Shown here: one piece after another, positions 1-14,478 of the stretch | How positions within the stretch are numbered: position 1 is the stretch's first letter | How the letters are laid out: each line of letters starts with the position of its first letter | Assembly: GCF_000002995.4 (NCBI RefSeq) | Contig: NW_025062477.1 | Coordinates: 11,886,696-11,950,695, forward strand | Direction of reading: 5' to 3' | Source: Brugia malayi | Lineage: Eukaryota > Nematoda > Chromadorea > Rhabditida > Onchocercidae | Length of the DNA stretch: 64,000 bases | Position numbers and translations under genes: made by a program | Notes under the pieces: model-generated | Told to the model about the DNA's origin: nothing | The model's input: the letters and a program-made list of their open reading frames with translations, nothing else | Databases searched by the model: none

Positions 1-2226
1 TTTCTTTCTATCTTTTCTTTTTTTTTTTTTCCTTTCTCTTTTTACTTCTCTTACTTACCTTTTTTTTTTTAAAAATATTTCTAACAAAAATAAATATTAT
101 TTCAAATTAGTTTAAATATTTTCTCTTTATTTTTTGTTCACTTTATTCTTTTAAATATTTATTATTTACTTATTAAGTGGCATGAATTTATTTGTTATTT
201 TTGTGCACATATTTCTTTGTTAAGTAAATTATTATATTTAAGTAATTACTTAAAATATTCATCATCATAAATTTAAAATTATCATTATCATAAATGTTAT
301 CACAAACTTCTAATGTTGCTATATAAATCTTTAATACTGCTATAAATTTTTTATTCAAATATAAAAATGAAAATAACAAAAATTTTGGTACTTAATAAAA
401 TATGAGCTAAGATTTCTTATCAATTAAAATTTATCAGCTAACTTTCTCATATATCTTATTTGTTTTGTTGAAAATGTGAGTTATTTTTAATCTGAATTTA
501 ATGATAAGAAATTTCTCTTTCTTTCTCTCCCTCTCTTTCTCTCTCTTTCCCTTCTCTTTTTATTTTATTTCGTTTTTCTTTATAAAAAATTTTTATAAAT
601 TTATAATTATATTTTTCTTATTTATTCGGATTAATAAATTAAATTTCAAATTTTAAATTTAACATAAATTAATAAAAGCTACCTTAAGCATCATCTCTGA
701 ATTGAAAATTTTTTTTTTGTTTTAATTGTAAATAAAAGCAAAATGTTGTAAAATATTATTATTATCATTATTGTTGTAATAAATTGGAAAAAGCATTATA
801 CTACGAAATGTTTAATTAATTTGGAAGAAAATTTTTTCCACTCCATTAAATATTATCAAAAATTTAAACAAGTTCTTATTTCATCCTACACTTCCACTGC
901 TATTACCATTAGCTTTTCAAATACTAGAAATGAAATTTAATTTTGTTTTTATTATGAATTTATATATGAAGACAAGAAATAAAAATAAGAAATTTATTTC
1001 CATTTAAACAGGAAACACTTTTCATCGTTCTTTTCTTTCCTCTTTCTTCCTTCTTTCTTATCAGAGTGTTGTTGCTGTTGTTATTGATAATAATGTTGCT
1101 GGTGATTATGATAATGATTATGGTGGTCAACATGTATTATAAAACAAATTTATACTATGACATCATTTCCGGAACAAAATTTGTAATATAAAAATGCTGA
1201 AAAAAAATGTATTATATATATATTTGTTTAAAAAAAAATCAGAAGCAATAATAATAATAATTAATAATGATAATGATAACTACTACCACTACTAATAATA
1301 ATAATGATATATTCACATTTTGTAATTTAATTCAATTCATTAAAATTAAATTTGATTATAGATTAAAAAAAAAAAAAAATAACGTTCCATTTATTTCATT
1401 TATAAGGTAATTTAATTTGTTTTATTTTATTATAATTCATTTACTCATTAACTTTAATTTGAAATTTATTTGTTTGCATCATTTCTTTTCCTGCTTTTCT
1501 GTTTCTGTGTAATGATTCATGATTCATGAGGAATAAAAGATTTGAAAATGAGATATCATTTTTATATTTCAATCTTTTGAAGTGTTTCGATTTAAATAAC
1601 AGATGTTTGTTTCTTCTCTTTTTTTTTTTTTTTTTTCATTTCTTTTTCCTTTTAACTCATCATTTTTAAGATTTCTTTTTTTTTCAGTAGATTCTTTTAT
1701 TGTTTGCTACTTGCAAAATTTCTCCAATTTCTTCTAATAATTTTATCATTTCTTTCTTTTTTTTTTTTTTTTGAAATTTAAAAATTCATATTAAAATGAT
1801 TTGAATAGATTTGATTGTCATGTTAGTAGTAGTGAACTATGACAATGTTGTAAATTAGCATAAGGTAAGAATTACAGGTAAGAATGTATGAATATTATTG
1901 AATAATATATGTATACATATATGTAAATATTCGGAATTTAATATTTATTTTAAAGTTTTCCTTTTTTTTTTTTGCTCCTTATTTTTCATTCTTTATTTAG
2001 AGGTGAAATATGCATTGAACAGTATTTTATAATAATTAATTAAATTAAATTCTATAAAAATTAGATAAAAGGTTTATAAATAAACATTGAATAAATTAAA
2101 TTGAAAAGTAATAAAGCATTAAATTATTTAAATGAAAAAAGGAAAATGGAAGAGAAAAGATGATACATTTCTGTTATCTTATCTAATTTTATCATATGAA
2201 AGATAAGAATTGCAATGATGGAAGCA

Positions 2227-2260
<34 letters not shown>

Positions 2261-2962
2261 TTTTAAATTTCATTACAAATATTTATAAATATTTTTCACT
2301 TACTTAAAAGAAACAAAGAAAAAAATTTATTGAAGTTGGAAGAATTTAATTAATCTAATAGATAAGCTTTTAATAAAAAAACTAAAATTTCACAAACTTT
2401 TAGTGTTATTCATTTTTTTTTTCTTTTTCTTAACTTATTATCTGAAAATCTTATCTATCTTTTTGAATGTAATCAAATAAAATTCCTTTCTTTGTCATTT
2501 CCGTCTTTCAAAATTAACCTCGAATGAATGAGTTCCGGTTTGTATTATACCGGAAATACTATTTCACATGTATTTTTGCAATTATTTTAATACGATAAAA
2601 AAGGAAGAAAATAGCGAATGGATATTTTAGATTAGAAAAGAAAAAAAAAATGTGTGTCGTTAAAAAGAAACGAAAAGAAAAGAAAATAATGATTAAAAGA
2701 TTGATGGAAAATTGATGATCGATTAAATGCGTATATTTACACTCACATACGTGTGTCACTCACGTACCACCCACTCACGTATGCACATCAGTGCATGCAT
2801 ATGTCATACACGTATGAATAAATATTTGAAATGTTATTTCTGATGAATAGATGTGATTTATAATTTACAACCAATTAGAAATAATTGCTCCGTAAATTAT
2901 GAGATTGTATTTCCGTTCAATGATGTATATAAATCTTCCTTATTCTTAATTCTTAATTCTAC

Positions 2963-3041
<79 letters not shown>

Positions 3042-5964
3042 TCTATTCTTGCTCTTATTCCATATTCTTATTATTATTATTCTCATTTTAATTCTTATTC
3101 CTATTTCCGCTTCTATTTCTATTCTATTTTTTTTTTATTTTTATTCCTATTCTCATTTCAATTCTTATTTCTCTTCTCATTTCTATTCTTAATTAATTTT
3201 AATTCATTTTCTGCTGCATCTTTTCAATCTTTAATTCTTCATTTATTTACATCTTTTCTTCTTTTTATCTTTCTTTGATGGGCATTTTCAAATTTTATTA
3301 TTCAATTTTTTATCAAATTTAAATTTAACAAATAATTTTTCTACTGCTTTCTTTTTTCTTTTAATAATTTTCATAATTAAAATATTAGCAATTTATTAAT
3401 AAATTTTATAGCAATATTTGATAATTATTAAAGTAATGATAAAATTTATTTATGGTTGATTAAATATTTCTTCTCATTTCTTTCTCTTACCCATAATATG
3501 TAATCCACTCTATATGTGTAACAAAACACGATGAAATGCATTTTAACAATTTGTAACACTTTGTGAAATTTCGCTCAATCACTAATTACAATTAGAATGC
3601 CATCATTATTTTATTATCAAAATTACGGATAACAAAAAAAAAAAAAACTGGTTTTTTGTTTTATTTTGTTTTGATTTCTTTCTCGTTTTTTTTTCATTTT
3701 ATTTTACTTTTTTTATCTTTATTTCTTTCCTTCCCTCTCTCTATCTTATCTCTTTCTATTCTTAATTTTAGCTTTTTTTTTCCAAATATTAGCATTTAAA
3801 ATTATCTATCATTTTTTTTTCTTTTCTTAATGTGCAATGGTAATTTTTTTTTTTTTTTTTTTAATTTTCCAACATAAAACATTTTTTTTTGTTTATTTTC
3901 AGTAACTTTTTTAAAAAATTTTTTTTTTATTCTATGAAATTATTCCTCTTTTTTGTATTTTTTTTTCGATTAATTGAAAAATTTCGTTATGTAATTAAAG
4001 ATATGAAATGTAGAGTTTTTTCATGTTAAGCATTAAATGAATGACATTGTTGAAATGATCACACTGAAATAATATTTCTTAACTCTCTCCCTCCCTCTCT
4101 CTTTCTTTCTTTCTCTCTCTCTCTCTCTCTCTTCCTTGGTAATAAACTAGTATTGCTTTTATTCATATTCAGACTTCGAATATTTCAAAAAAAAAAGGAA
4201 GAAAAAGGCGAAATTTTTTTTTGCAGTTAGATGAAGCAATGTCTTAGCTGTCATTTTGTCAACATTTTCTTGCAATCACAAGTTATCTTTTTTTTTTCTT
4301 TTTTTTTTTACCATATTCCTCTATAATAACCTTATGCTTATAACTTACTATCAAATAATTTTTCATGCATTTTTTTTTTCAAAAAGAAAAGTTTTTTAAA
4401 AAAAATTTTAATTTTAAATTAAACCTCCTTACCTGAACTAATTTAAATTGGGGTAATATTAAACAATTATTATTGCGGTTGAGATTAAAGAGTTGCATAT
4501 GCTGTTTAAATCACAATGTGGAATTTGATAAACATTGGTTTATAAATATTTGGTACAAATATTTCTGTTGTTAACGATTTGCCGGTTTTCTTTCTTCGCA
4601 GGAATTTCGGTAAATTTTAAAATCGAATTTTTTATGGAATGATTGAAAAGTTTTGCATTAAGAAAAAAATCAATGATTCTTAAGATTTCTTGAGTTTTAT
4701 CAATTAATTTACGAGGTATTAAATTCATCTCTAAAATGTAGCATCGTTTTTTTTATGAAGAAATATTGGAGTTATTTAATTGTGCTTTTTTCCTTTCTCT
4801 TTCCTTTTTTTGATATGTTAATTTAGATAATGTAGGTAAAAAAACTTTTAAAGTTTTTAATTTATGCAATTAAAGTCTGCTGATTATTAGTGCTTTTAGT
4901 CAATTATAATCAATGAAGCTTAACCAGTAAAAAAACTATCATTTTTTAATAATTGATGACAGTTTTTGTTTATCGTTTTTTCATTATTCCATATTATAGC
5001 TGTCAATGATATCAATGATAAGGGTGTTAGCATCAAAAATCTTCATTTGTTTTAAAGTATCCATGTTCATCGGTTTTTGTTCAATTACCTAAACAGAGAA
5101 CAAAAGGGTTTTGCTTATTGCATTTACTTATTTTAATGATTTGAATTTATTTTATACACTTGTATCTTCCAGTACTTATTTGTATTTTCTGTTCCGAAAA
5201 TTTGTATAAATTTTCATCTTTTTTTTTTAAATTAATAACGGACAGTGTTATTTTTATCCGCAAAAATTTATGCTATTTTTGTTTCTATTCAACAATTCGA
5301 TGAATAAATGAAATGAAACATTCATAGATAAATTTGGAATGAATTTAGCTACTGACGCATAAAATTTTGGATGATATTAGGTCATCGTCATGAGATTAAT
5401 GTTTGTAATGAGTTAACTTTCAAATAAATCTTTGGTGGCCATCTTCATTTCATATCATTCATTTATTTCATTTATTCATCGCGTAACAACTCTTATTTGA
5501 AATGATATGAAATTTCAGTAAAATGAGAATTTGACTGTTGAAATCTTTTTTCATATTGTGGTTGAAAATTTTGTCATGTTGTATTTTTTCTTTTTTCTTG
5601 TGATTTTTTTTTTTTCTAATTCATTTTTGTAGTCATAAAATTTCTTTTTCATAATATTACTAATATTGTAATAGTTACTGACTTTAAAAAAAATAACAAT
5701 TTGTTATTTTCTTTTAATCATTATAGGTATTGAAATTTTTCTCATCTAAATAACCTATCATGTTTTTTTTTTTTGATTTGCTGTGATTACTTTTTTTTTG
5801 TAAAATATCTTCACTCCATTATATGTGGCAAGAATGAATGGAGGAATTGTAGTTAAAATTATTAACATTTTACCGAACTTATTTCTGTTTCCTGCACAAA
5901 ATTCATTAATTAATCCTTTCAAATTTAATGTTGCATATGATTTGAAATTATTCCAGATGGTCTG
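1..5964. other. AT-rich gene-free flank
   Basis: I see no supportable gene here. The stretch is dominated by poly-A and poly-T runs, CT-rich tracts (for example about 520-560 and 4085-4135) and one long ATT microsatellite. The few open frames lack codon bias, splice context or family resemblance. The right end is the upstream region of the RasGAP gene; a T-rich stretch ending in TTCCAG at 5955 sits 9 bases before its ATG and is a likely trans-splice acceptor. Confidence 0.6.
2963..3041. repeat. (ATT)n microsatellite
   Basis: An almost perfect ATT/TTA trinucleotide run of about 26 units, followed by degenerate TTAT/TTCT repeats to about 3200. It creates a spurious isoleucine-rich open frame on the plus strand. 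Confidence 0.95.
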
Positions 5965-8900
5965 ATGTCGATTGCAACAGACAATGGAATGGAAGATAAG
6001 GAGAAGCAAGTGCGAAAATATGAATCAAAAATAGGAGTAGAAGTGAAAGAAGGAGCATTAGACTCAGTGGATTGTTTCCATGGTTTTATTACAGAAGAAG
6101 AAGTGGAATATCGATTACGAAAATGTAAAATTGATGGTGCATTGATTTTACATGCTGAACAAAATTCTATCACACCAAAATTTTGTCTTTCTTGGCTTCC
6201 ATCAGTCAGTAATTCGGTGATGCATTTATCGTAAGTTTTCGAACAATTTCACGCTATTAGTTTCCAAAAAGATAATGCCATTAATGTTGATTAATTTTGT
6301 ATTAAAAATGGAAAAATGGTAGTTTTTGAAGTTCATTTTACTTATATTCAAAATGTTGACTTTTTTTTTCCAAAGAAATGAAGAAGTTTAATGATGAATT
6401 TTTTAAATTTTGCTTTTAGTTAGTTTACAGTGGAGATGATTAACTTGAAAAATTTTCGGATGAATATTTTATCTGTTACTTTTGGTAGCAATTTTCAACA
6501 ATTTTCAAACCAATGTATTGCATATTGTTTATTGATAGTTTTGAGGGTTTATCTTTTTTTTTTATTTTTTGGAAAAGAAAAAGAGAACGGTGGGAAAGAA
6601 CTGATAGTTAAGTAAACGAAAACACTGATTAAAAATTTGTGTTTACAAAGAAATTTTCTTGGTGCAACGAAATGTGTTTTCCTTTTTTAATTACCACGAA
6701 TAAATTTACATTTTTCTCTTTGCTTTTTTAATTAGTAGTTTCATTTGTTGGTAAAATTGTTCTCATCGTATTTAAATAATGAAAATTTTCAGTATTGACC
6801 AGGTTTGTGGTGAATATTTTTTGTTTGGAAAATCTTTCACAACATTGTCTGATCTCATTCAAACATTTGTAAACGAATCAAAAACAGCAGTGTTACCACT
6901 TCAACCACCTTCGGTCGGTCTCTTTGCATATTTATTTATTATTAATTTTATGTCCATTTTATTTCAACAGCAAAAAAGAAGCGGTATAGATTATTGATAA
7001 AAAGAAAACTGTTTAGTTTCTTTTTCCTATTTATTTCTTTTTTTTTTCCCATTCAATTTTCTGTTTATAGCCGGTGAAATTAGTTAACCGTCAAAGGATA
7101 GCAGTACTACCGTTTCGTGCAATGCCCGATACAAATGAAATAAGGTAGTAATAAAATTAATTCCATGTTTTTCAATTTTTTCTTCTTCTATTCGGTGTTT
7201 TTTGATCTCATATTTAATTGTTCATTTCATTGCCATTTCTAAAATCTTGGATTATTTTTCAATGCTGGATTGTATTTGTGAAATCAAATTTTCTCAAATA
7301 TCTGTATTTTATTTGTTAAAAAAAAAATTATTCAAGATATTATAAAGGCATGTATCGGTAGATGTTGAAACAGAAGTACCAATTTGGTTTTTTTTTTTTC
7401 AGTTTTTGTGAAGGTGATTTGTTAACGGAAATTCAGCGAGTGGATAATGAATGGGCATGGGCGAGGCTAGAAAAAAATGGAAAATCCGGACTTGTCGCTT
7501 TGCAACTAACTGTTCCATTAGTGAGTCTTTCCTTAATCTATGATAATTATGATATCTTGGCTACTTCAATATTTTATGCATTTCTTTTACCTTTCTGTCT
7601 TCAAAGAGAATTGCTTAGTAAATATCCGAAAATGGAGGAAAAAAGCAGTTATATGCTTCTTTCAGAACCGGAATGGAGAATAAAATTATAATTCAATTAT
7701 AAGTCCTTTTAGTTGTTTTCTTTGCATTCAAATGCGTATAGTAAGGTTAAAATCAGCTGATATTTTAATTTCATTCATTTATTATTGCAGAACGACAAGA
7801 ACGTGAAACCTGAAGAATTGCCATATTTTCATGACGAACCAATAAATGTGCTTACACAACGGTTAACACAATGTATTTTTTTACAGTTTCATTTTTATAT
7901 AAATTCATTTAATTTACATATTGGAATGGTTCCTATTAAGGAACTGAAGTGAAATAACTCGATGAAACTGATTTATCCGGTGTGATATGCTTCTTCCTTT
8001 AAAGTCTTTATTTTCTTATGGAGAAGACGGAAATTTTAAATCGGAAACTTTCGACTGTTTAATTTTTTTTTTATATAGCTTTATAAATATTATTCAATTT
8101 ATTTATAAATTAAATTGCAGATACTGATGGTTGTTATCTTTTGCGGCATTCATTTGTGCAGTCCAGTTCATATACGCTTATGGTTAATATCGATCAGCAT
8201 ATTGAAAAATTTCAAATAAAGCGAACAGCAGATGGTAATTTCGAAATTGATGGGCAAATTTTTGCTACCATCCCGGATATTATTGAAAGGTAAAATTCCT
8301 ATTTCAATTTTTTTTTACCATTCGACTAGGACTTTCTGATTGTCCAGTTATCCAATGCGATATATCCTTCATAGTGTATTCTAGATAGGATGATATATGA
8401 CTTTTCTGAAAAAATACATATAATTCCAATATCTAAACCTGTTGTAAAAATTTTTGCTGATTGCTTGTAATTAACTAATTCATTGTTGTTTCAAAATTAC
8501 AATGTCATTAGTGGTTGTCGTAATAAGTATGATTTATTTAAAGTGTAACCTAACTTATAGATATAGCGAAAAGGAAATTTGCAAAGGATTTCATTTGACG
8601 CGTGCGGTGTTAACAAAGGCATCTGACAGAGATTTGTCGGGAAAAAATGCGGATAAAAAATTTCAGGATTTAGTTACTAATAGTTTTCGTCCACAGACCG
8701 TCTTGGCATATCGAAGATGTAAGGACTTATTTATTTAAAATCATTTAAATTTTAAAACATTTCAGGAGAAAAAAAAAAGCTTCATAAAACTTGGTATTTG
8801 AAAATTCCGATATAGGTATGAGTAGACTGCGATTTAACTTTGCGCACAAAAATGGGGTTTCGATTTATTATTTTGTCAAACTAAATAATAAGCACTAAAT

Positions 8901-11900
8901 TGACATACAGGATGGAATATAGATTGAAATTAGATGGAATTATTCTATTGATATTCTTTTTATTAATATGTGTAAAATTTTTTGATTGTCAATATCTGAG
9001 TGGTATATTGATATATGCAGTATGGATGTCATAATATTACCTCAGTAAAGACTACTAGGAATTTGGATTATTCTTTATGTATGGAAAACTGCATTTTTAT
9101 GAATTTTAGGTAAAGAAGATAAGTGGAAGCGTTGTTATGTAACACTTAATGATTCGAATGGTTCACAACTTTACGTTTTAGATGATGAGAAGGTATCAAT
9201 ATTATTTCGTAATTAATTGAAATTATAGTTATATTGTTCATTGTTATAGAAGTTGTCGTTATGATTTATATAAATGCATTACTTACGTGGATACATTTTT
9301 TTTTTTTTTTTTTTTTTGTAGAGAGCAAAGCCAAAAGTAGTTTTGGATCTTGGTTTTTGCTTTGTTTATAAAATTCCGGAAGGATCATTCGATCGAGCTA
9401 ATTGTTTATTGGTTGCGTCGAATAGTATGGACATTTATCCATCAGTTCATTTATCATTTCAAAACGAAGGCACATATCTAAATTGGCTTAATGAATTACG
9501 GTTGCGATGTCTCGGTTGTCGATATTCACCATCACCATTTGCTGTAATTCCTGCTATACAGGATTATTTTATTCGCTCTACAACTGTTATTTATTTAACT
9601 TTAACCAGTTTTAGGTAGATTTTTAATATCGCAAATATTTTCATATTTTTCACTTATTCATAAATAATATATTTTATTATTTTCAACATTGACCTCTTAT
9701 TTAATTATTGCCGTAACATAGAAATGGCATGATTAAAAGCATGTGAATCTTATTCTACTTCATTAATTTGTTTTTGAGTCGTATAATTACTAGCACATAG
9801 TCTTATCAATTCTTGACTACAACTCAAATCTTGCCATTCTGAAAATTGCAATCATTTATTCTGATTTTTGTTTATTTGATAAAAAATTTTTCATTATGCA
9901 TCAGTTTTTACTAACAATTAACAATTAAATTTCACATTTAACAGAATTAATTTCAGGGGTAGTGATTTTAAACCTGATACCTCATATAGTGCAGTAGTAA
10001 CGATCAATGGAATTTTTTTAACAAAAACTCAACAAGTGATGCCTGCAAAAAATACCATTATATTCAATAGATGTTTTCTATTGCAGTAAGCTCTTTCTAA
10101 TAGTAACATTACATATGTTTTTAGAATTTTTAGATTAGCTATTATGATACTAGCATCATTTAATCAATATCTGTAAAATCAATTCAAATGACATGACTAG
10201 TGAGAAATCAAAATTTTGTACTGATTAGTTAGTTCATTTATCAATTTTCACTGCATTTTCACTTCAGATATATTCCTCCTGGATCATGTTCATTGAAATT
10301 TGTACTTTGCTCACACAATCTTCCACCGACAAAAACACGGAATCTTGTATTCAGAGATTATCTACAGAAAGGTTATATTTTACAAAATTAATATTATTTG
10401 TTATTATTTGTACCAAAATGATATGTCGTATTTTCTTTCTCTCTGTTTATCTTCCTTAATTATATCATATATTGTTCAAATTTAAAGTGAGATAATAGAT
10501 TATCGTATTGGAATTGATAAGTACTGCATTTTATTGGTTACTTTTTTTTGAAAAATTAATTTCAGATATATCACCACTCTATTTGCTAGCAGACGATGGC
10601 AAAGAACTTTGCGTGGAAAATAATTTTGAGGGATTTGTATTTCGTGCGGTACGTCATCGTATCGTTTTACTACCCGAAGAACAATATGCATCTTTTTTTG
10701 TGCTTCTCACTTCGCGATCATTTATTTTATCCATTTGGATTGGTTCTGTCTTAGATATTTTTAATCGAAAATATTTTGCTCGTCTGTTACTCTCTGTCCT
10801 TTTACCAAATTATGACTTATTGATGTCATTTGTTGAAGTTATCATCAGGGAGCAAATTAAACGTGAAACTGGTTTGTGCTTATTTAATATATTTATAAAA
10901 TATATTCAAGTACTAAAATTCCTGACTGTAGCTTTGAAAGTTCTAAACGGATCAATTGATAACAGAAAGAAATTAAAATTGTAAAAAATCTATTAAGATT
11001 TTTTAGTAAATTTTTAGACATGTGAAAAGAAACAATTCTTAAATAAGAAATAAAAAGTTGCATTTAAGCATTTAATAAAAGATTTGTAGTGTAGTGTTAA
11101 AATTAATCTTAGCAATATTTAATAGTTAAGGTAAGGAGATCAGTTTAAAGTTAGAATGTTTAAATTACTTATAATAATTTGTCTCCTTTCTTCTAACATT
11201 TTTTTTTTTTTTTTCAGAAGTAACACTTTTTCGGTGTGATTCATTTTGTACTTGTTGTATTTCAACAGTTCTGCGTATGACTGGTAAGGATTTGGTTACA
11301 GAAGAATTAGCAAATTTGCTAACTGGAGGACTACCAAAACAGGAATTGGAAATTATGAGTGCTCTGAAAAATTTATCTGAACATTTACCTCTTCTTTTCC
11401 GCGCCATTCTATCACATACCATAAAAACAGCAAAAGCATATTTCGATGATTCCAAATATGTTGCACGTCGAGTTGCTAGGTAAAATATTTTTTTTACTAA
11501 TTGAATTGGAAAAGTAGCTTATTTGAAAGTTTCGTAAATTTTCAATATAAAAACTTAAAAATTAGTGATTCTATTAGTGTAATAAAAGGAACTTTTTTTT
11601 TATCTTTTTTTTTTACCAACTTATTTCATTGTGTTATATAGATTAAAAAGAAGAGCTTAGGTTGAAAATTTTTCCTTTTACAGATGTTGATTTTCAAATG
11701 TATTATTTTCAGTGTGTTCTTCATTCTGCGCTTCGTTAATCCAATTTTGACATTTAATTGCAGTGGCTCGCGTAAGTATTATTGTCACTTGGTTTGAAAG
11801 TAGATTAAATCAGCAATTCAAATCAAATTTATGTAATAATTTTGAGAAAATTTCAGCTGAACAGTCTCGCCAGTTACCAAAAACAATTCAGTCACTGGCT

Positions 11901-12493
11901 AATCAGGCTTCTTCACCTGATTATTGCCCGGTAATAAATTCTTTTTGTTTTCTTCGTTTTAATTATTTGCTTTTTTTATGAAAGAAATTGACAGGAAGAA
12001 GTTTTAAAGTTTTAAGGTGTCACGTTTAATTCGTTTCATCGTTTTTTTTTTGTCGAAATTTTTATTATTTATAGCGAATTTTCTATTGTTGGAAGAATTT
12101 AAATTATTGCAGGAAAAAGGTACTCCTAGTGTTCGCTTGATGGCAGATTTGCTTGATGCTATTGCATTATCACCTTCGGTTAGACTCTTTTTTTTTTTAC
12201 TGTTTTATAGAGATAGAGATTCAAAATATACCTAAATGCAATTAAGTTGTAATAAATTTTTATTTTAATCTTGCATTATTTCTTATACTTAATAACCCAA
12301 TTATTATTTTCAGAAAGTAGAGTCATCAGAAAATCCATTTTGTGGCTATAGTAAAATTGATCAGTTAGCTTTGTTAGCATTTCAAGTAGAACGGGTATTG
12401 GAACAACAAGACTGTGACAGCTGTCCTCTTCCGGAAGCTTATACGGTTATCAGTTTATTGAAAAAACATGCTGAGAAGTACCTCTCTTGTTAA
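5965..12493 (+). CDS. RASA1: p120 RasGAP (RASA1 family)
   Basis: Ras GTPase-activating protein that speeds GTP hydrolysis on Ras after recruitment to phosphotyrosine proteins. Exons: 5965-6230, 6793-6913, 7071-7144, 7403-7520, 7791-7872, 8121-8289, 8561-8718, 9110-9192, 9322-9614, 9957-10085, 10268-10371, 10566-10871, 11218-11479, 11713-11771, 11857-11930, 12113-12178, 12314-12493. All phases agree, giving 847 residues. Domain order matches RASA1: SH2 about 36-128, SH3 133-192 (ends near EKNGKSGLVAL), SH2 201-300 (YLLR, Arg229), PH 325-430, C2 445-560, RasGAP 560-790. The arginine finger is Arg640 in TLFR, and the FLR-type motif is ILRF with Arg728. The first SH2 has His63 where the FLVR arginine belongs. 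The vertebrate low-complexity N-terminus is absent. The start is the first in-frame ATG after a TTCCAG acceptor. Weak points are the GTCGGT donor at 6914 and the choice of donor at 7873 over 7862, made to keep frame. Confidence 0.92.
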
Positions 12494-12663
12494 TTTTTTT
12501 GAAATCTCCTTTAAGTCAGAAACAGTTTTTTTTTTTTTTTTCGTTACTTATAACATTATTACTTCAAAAATAGTCCATATTTTGTAATCAAATTCTTACT
12601 TATCACTTCCGTAATACTACTATAAAATTCAAAAAGGAGGAAAAAAAAAGTAAAAAAAAGAGG

Positions 12664-12669
12664 AATAAA
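12664..12669 (+). terminator. Poly(A) signal of RasGAP gene
   Basis: AATAAA, about 170 bases after the RasGAP stop codon and the first canonical hexamer downstream of it. Function is inferred from position. Confidence 0.5.
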
Positions 12670-14478
12670 TGTATTACCTAATCTGTTTTTATTTTTTAAT
12701 TTTAATAAAAATTTCACAGTTTTATGACAATTTGTCTTTCAATCAATTGATCATATATTATAACTATTAATTGCATGGTGCGCTTGATACGGTGATAACC
12801 AGTTGTTACTGGTAATTGTTAATTACCAATTATTCAGTTGGTGGCCTTCCTTGCAGCCTTATTTGCGTTTGTTACATATTTTACATATTTTGATCTCTTG
12901 AAGAAATATTTCTGTATTTGTTCTCACTCCATGCCAGCTCAATATAACAATTTAATAGAGTTATTCTCATTCTGATGAACATCATAATGAAGGAAAAGTA
13001 ATTAAAATTATAAACTTTTATGATTTTAAGAACAATTAATACAAAATATGCTGTATTTCAAGTAGTTTCTTAAGTAAAAATTAATTCAAGAACATGCATG
13101 GAAATTAGTGTTGCTTTAAAATGGATATTCTAAATGTCTTTCTTAAAATTAAAGGATATCTATCATCCCTCTTTAAATGTGTTTTAATCAAAATTCTCGA
13201 ATTCTGCATTTTGAATTGTAATCTCACTCATGAAAAATGTACGTATGGTTTGTTTGTCAATATATTGTAATTTGCAATAAATTTTTTGAAATCTTTGACA
13301 TTTCATAGTTGCCAATTGATTATTCATACTAGTGATGAGAGCAACTGATGTGGTTACATTTTGTGAAAACTTTGCAATTAATAGCAAAATTTTATACATG
13401 AGTTAGCTGTCGTTTATTTCTATGGTTTGCGTGCTAGGTAAAAGGAATGATTATGATAAAATGAAATGTGGGACTTGAAATTTGCTAGGATAATTTATAA
13501 ATTTTAGCTATTTAAGCATTCACTATTGTAATTCCAACAAATTGGGCATTTGTTTTTTTTTCCTTTAAGTTTCACTTTTGAAACTTAAACAATAATACTT
13601 GTGCATTTCAGTGCATTTCTAATGGTAAAATAGTTTTAAAAAATGTATTACAAGATGGAATATGATGCACATTTGATGAAAATTATATGTGAGGTCACAA
13701 TTGTCATAATGAAATCAATTAAACATTAAAGCAGTAATTTTTTTTAAATAATACACAATCCGTTTTCACTAACGAAACTTAACATTATTTGAAAAAGAAA
13801 AAAAAAACCATTAGCTGAAATGGTTTTGATCATCATGATTTTTGAGAAGAAATTGTAGCAAAAATGAAATATTTGCTGGGAATGAGATAAAATATAAATG
13901 AAAAATATTATCATATCGACTAAATTATACTCATAATTTTCTCATTATAATTTAAAAAGAAAAAAAAAAAAAAAAAAAAAAAAACAAAAAACAAATGACT
14001 GTCATTAAACGAGATCAAAAAAAAAAAACACACACACAATAAACAAATGGAAGAGAATAGAGTATGATATAAAAGTATTGCAACTAATAAAAGAATATGT
14101 AACAGAAAAAATAAGCATGAAATTTTCAACTCATTATTCTAACTAACATCGATATTACTTGATAATAATACTAATAATTAATTATATCAGGACAAAATTT
14201 AATCCATTTGAAAATCTTTTTCATTTACCTACTTTTCTCCTTCGATTTTCTCTACGAAATGGAAAGACAATAAAAATATATAAACCCTGAAATTATGCAT
14301 ATGCATGAAGAATATTAAACTGAAACATTTAGAGCTAAAGCTCTATACACCATAATAATGACAAATTTTGATGATTAATCAATCATCGAATGAAATATTT
14401 GCTATGAAAATATAATATACGAATTATTATTTTGAATGAAATGAAATGAAATATGATAAAATAATTAAAACACCTAAT
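12670..14478. other. Convergent intergenic region
   Basis: AT-rich DNA between two tail-to-tail genes. It contains a poly-A run of about 27 at 13958-13984 and a short CA tract near 14029-14038. I see no gene or structured element; it should hold the 3' UTRs of both neighbours. Confidence 0.5.

Noticed and set aside
2853..3278. 141-codon open frame, isoleucine- and phenylalanine-rich
   Set aside because: Produced by the ATT microsatellite and TTAT-rich DNA; no gene signature.
12041..12112. RasGAP exon 16 beginning at the TTTATAG acceptor near 12074
   Set aside because: It would be out of frame with exon 15; the TTATTGCAG acceptor ending at 12112 keeps phase and gives RasGAP-like sequence.
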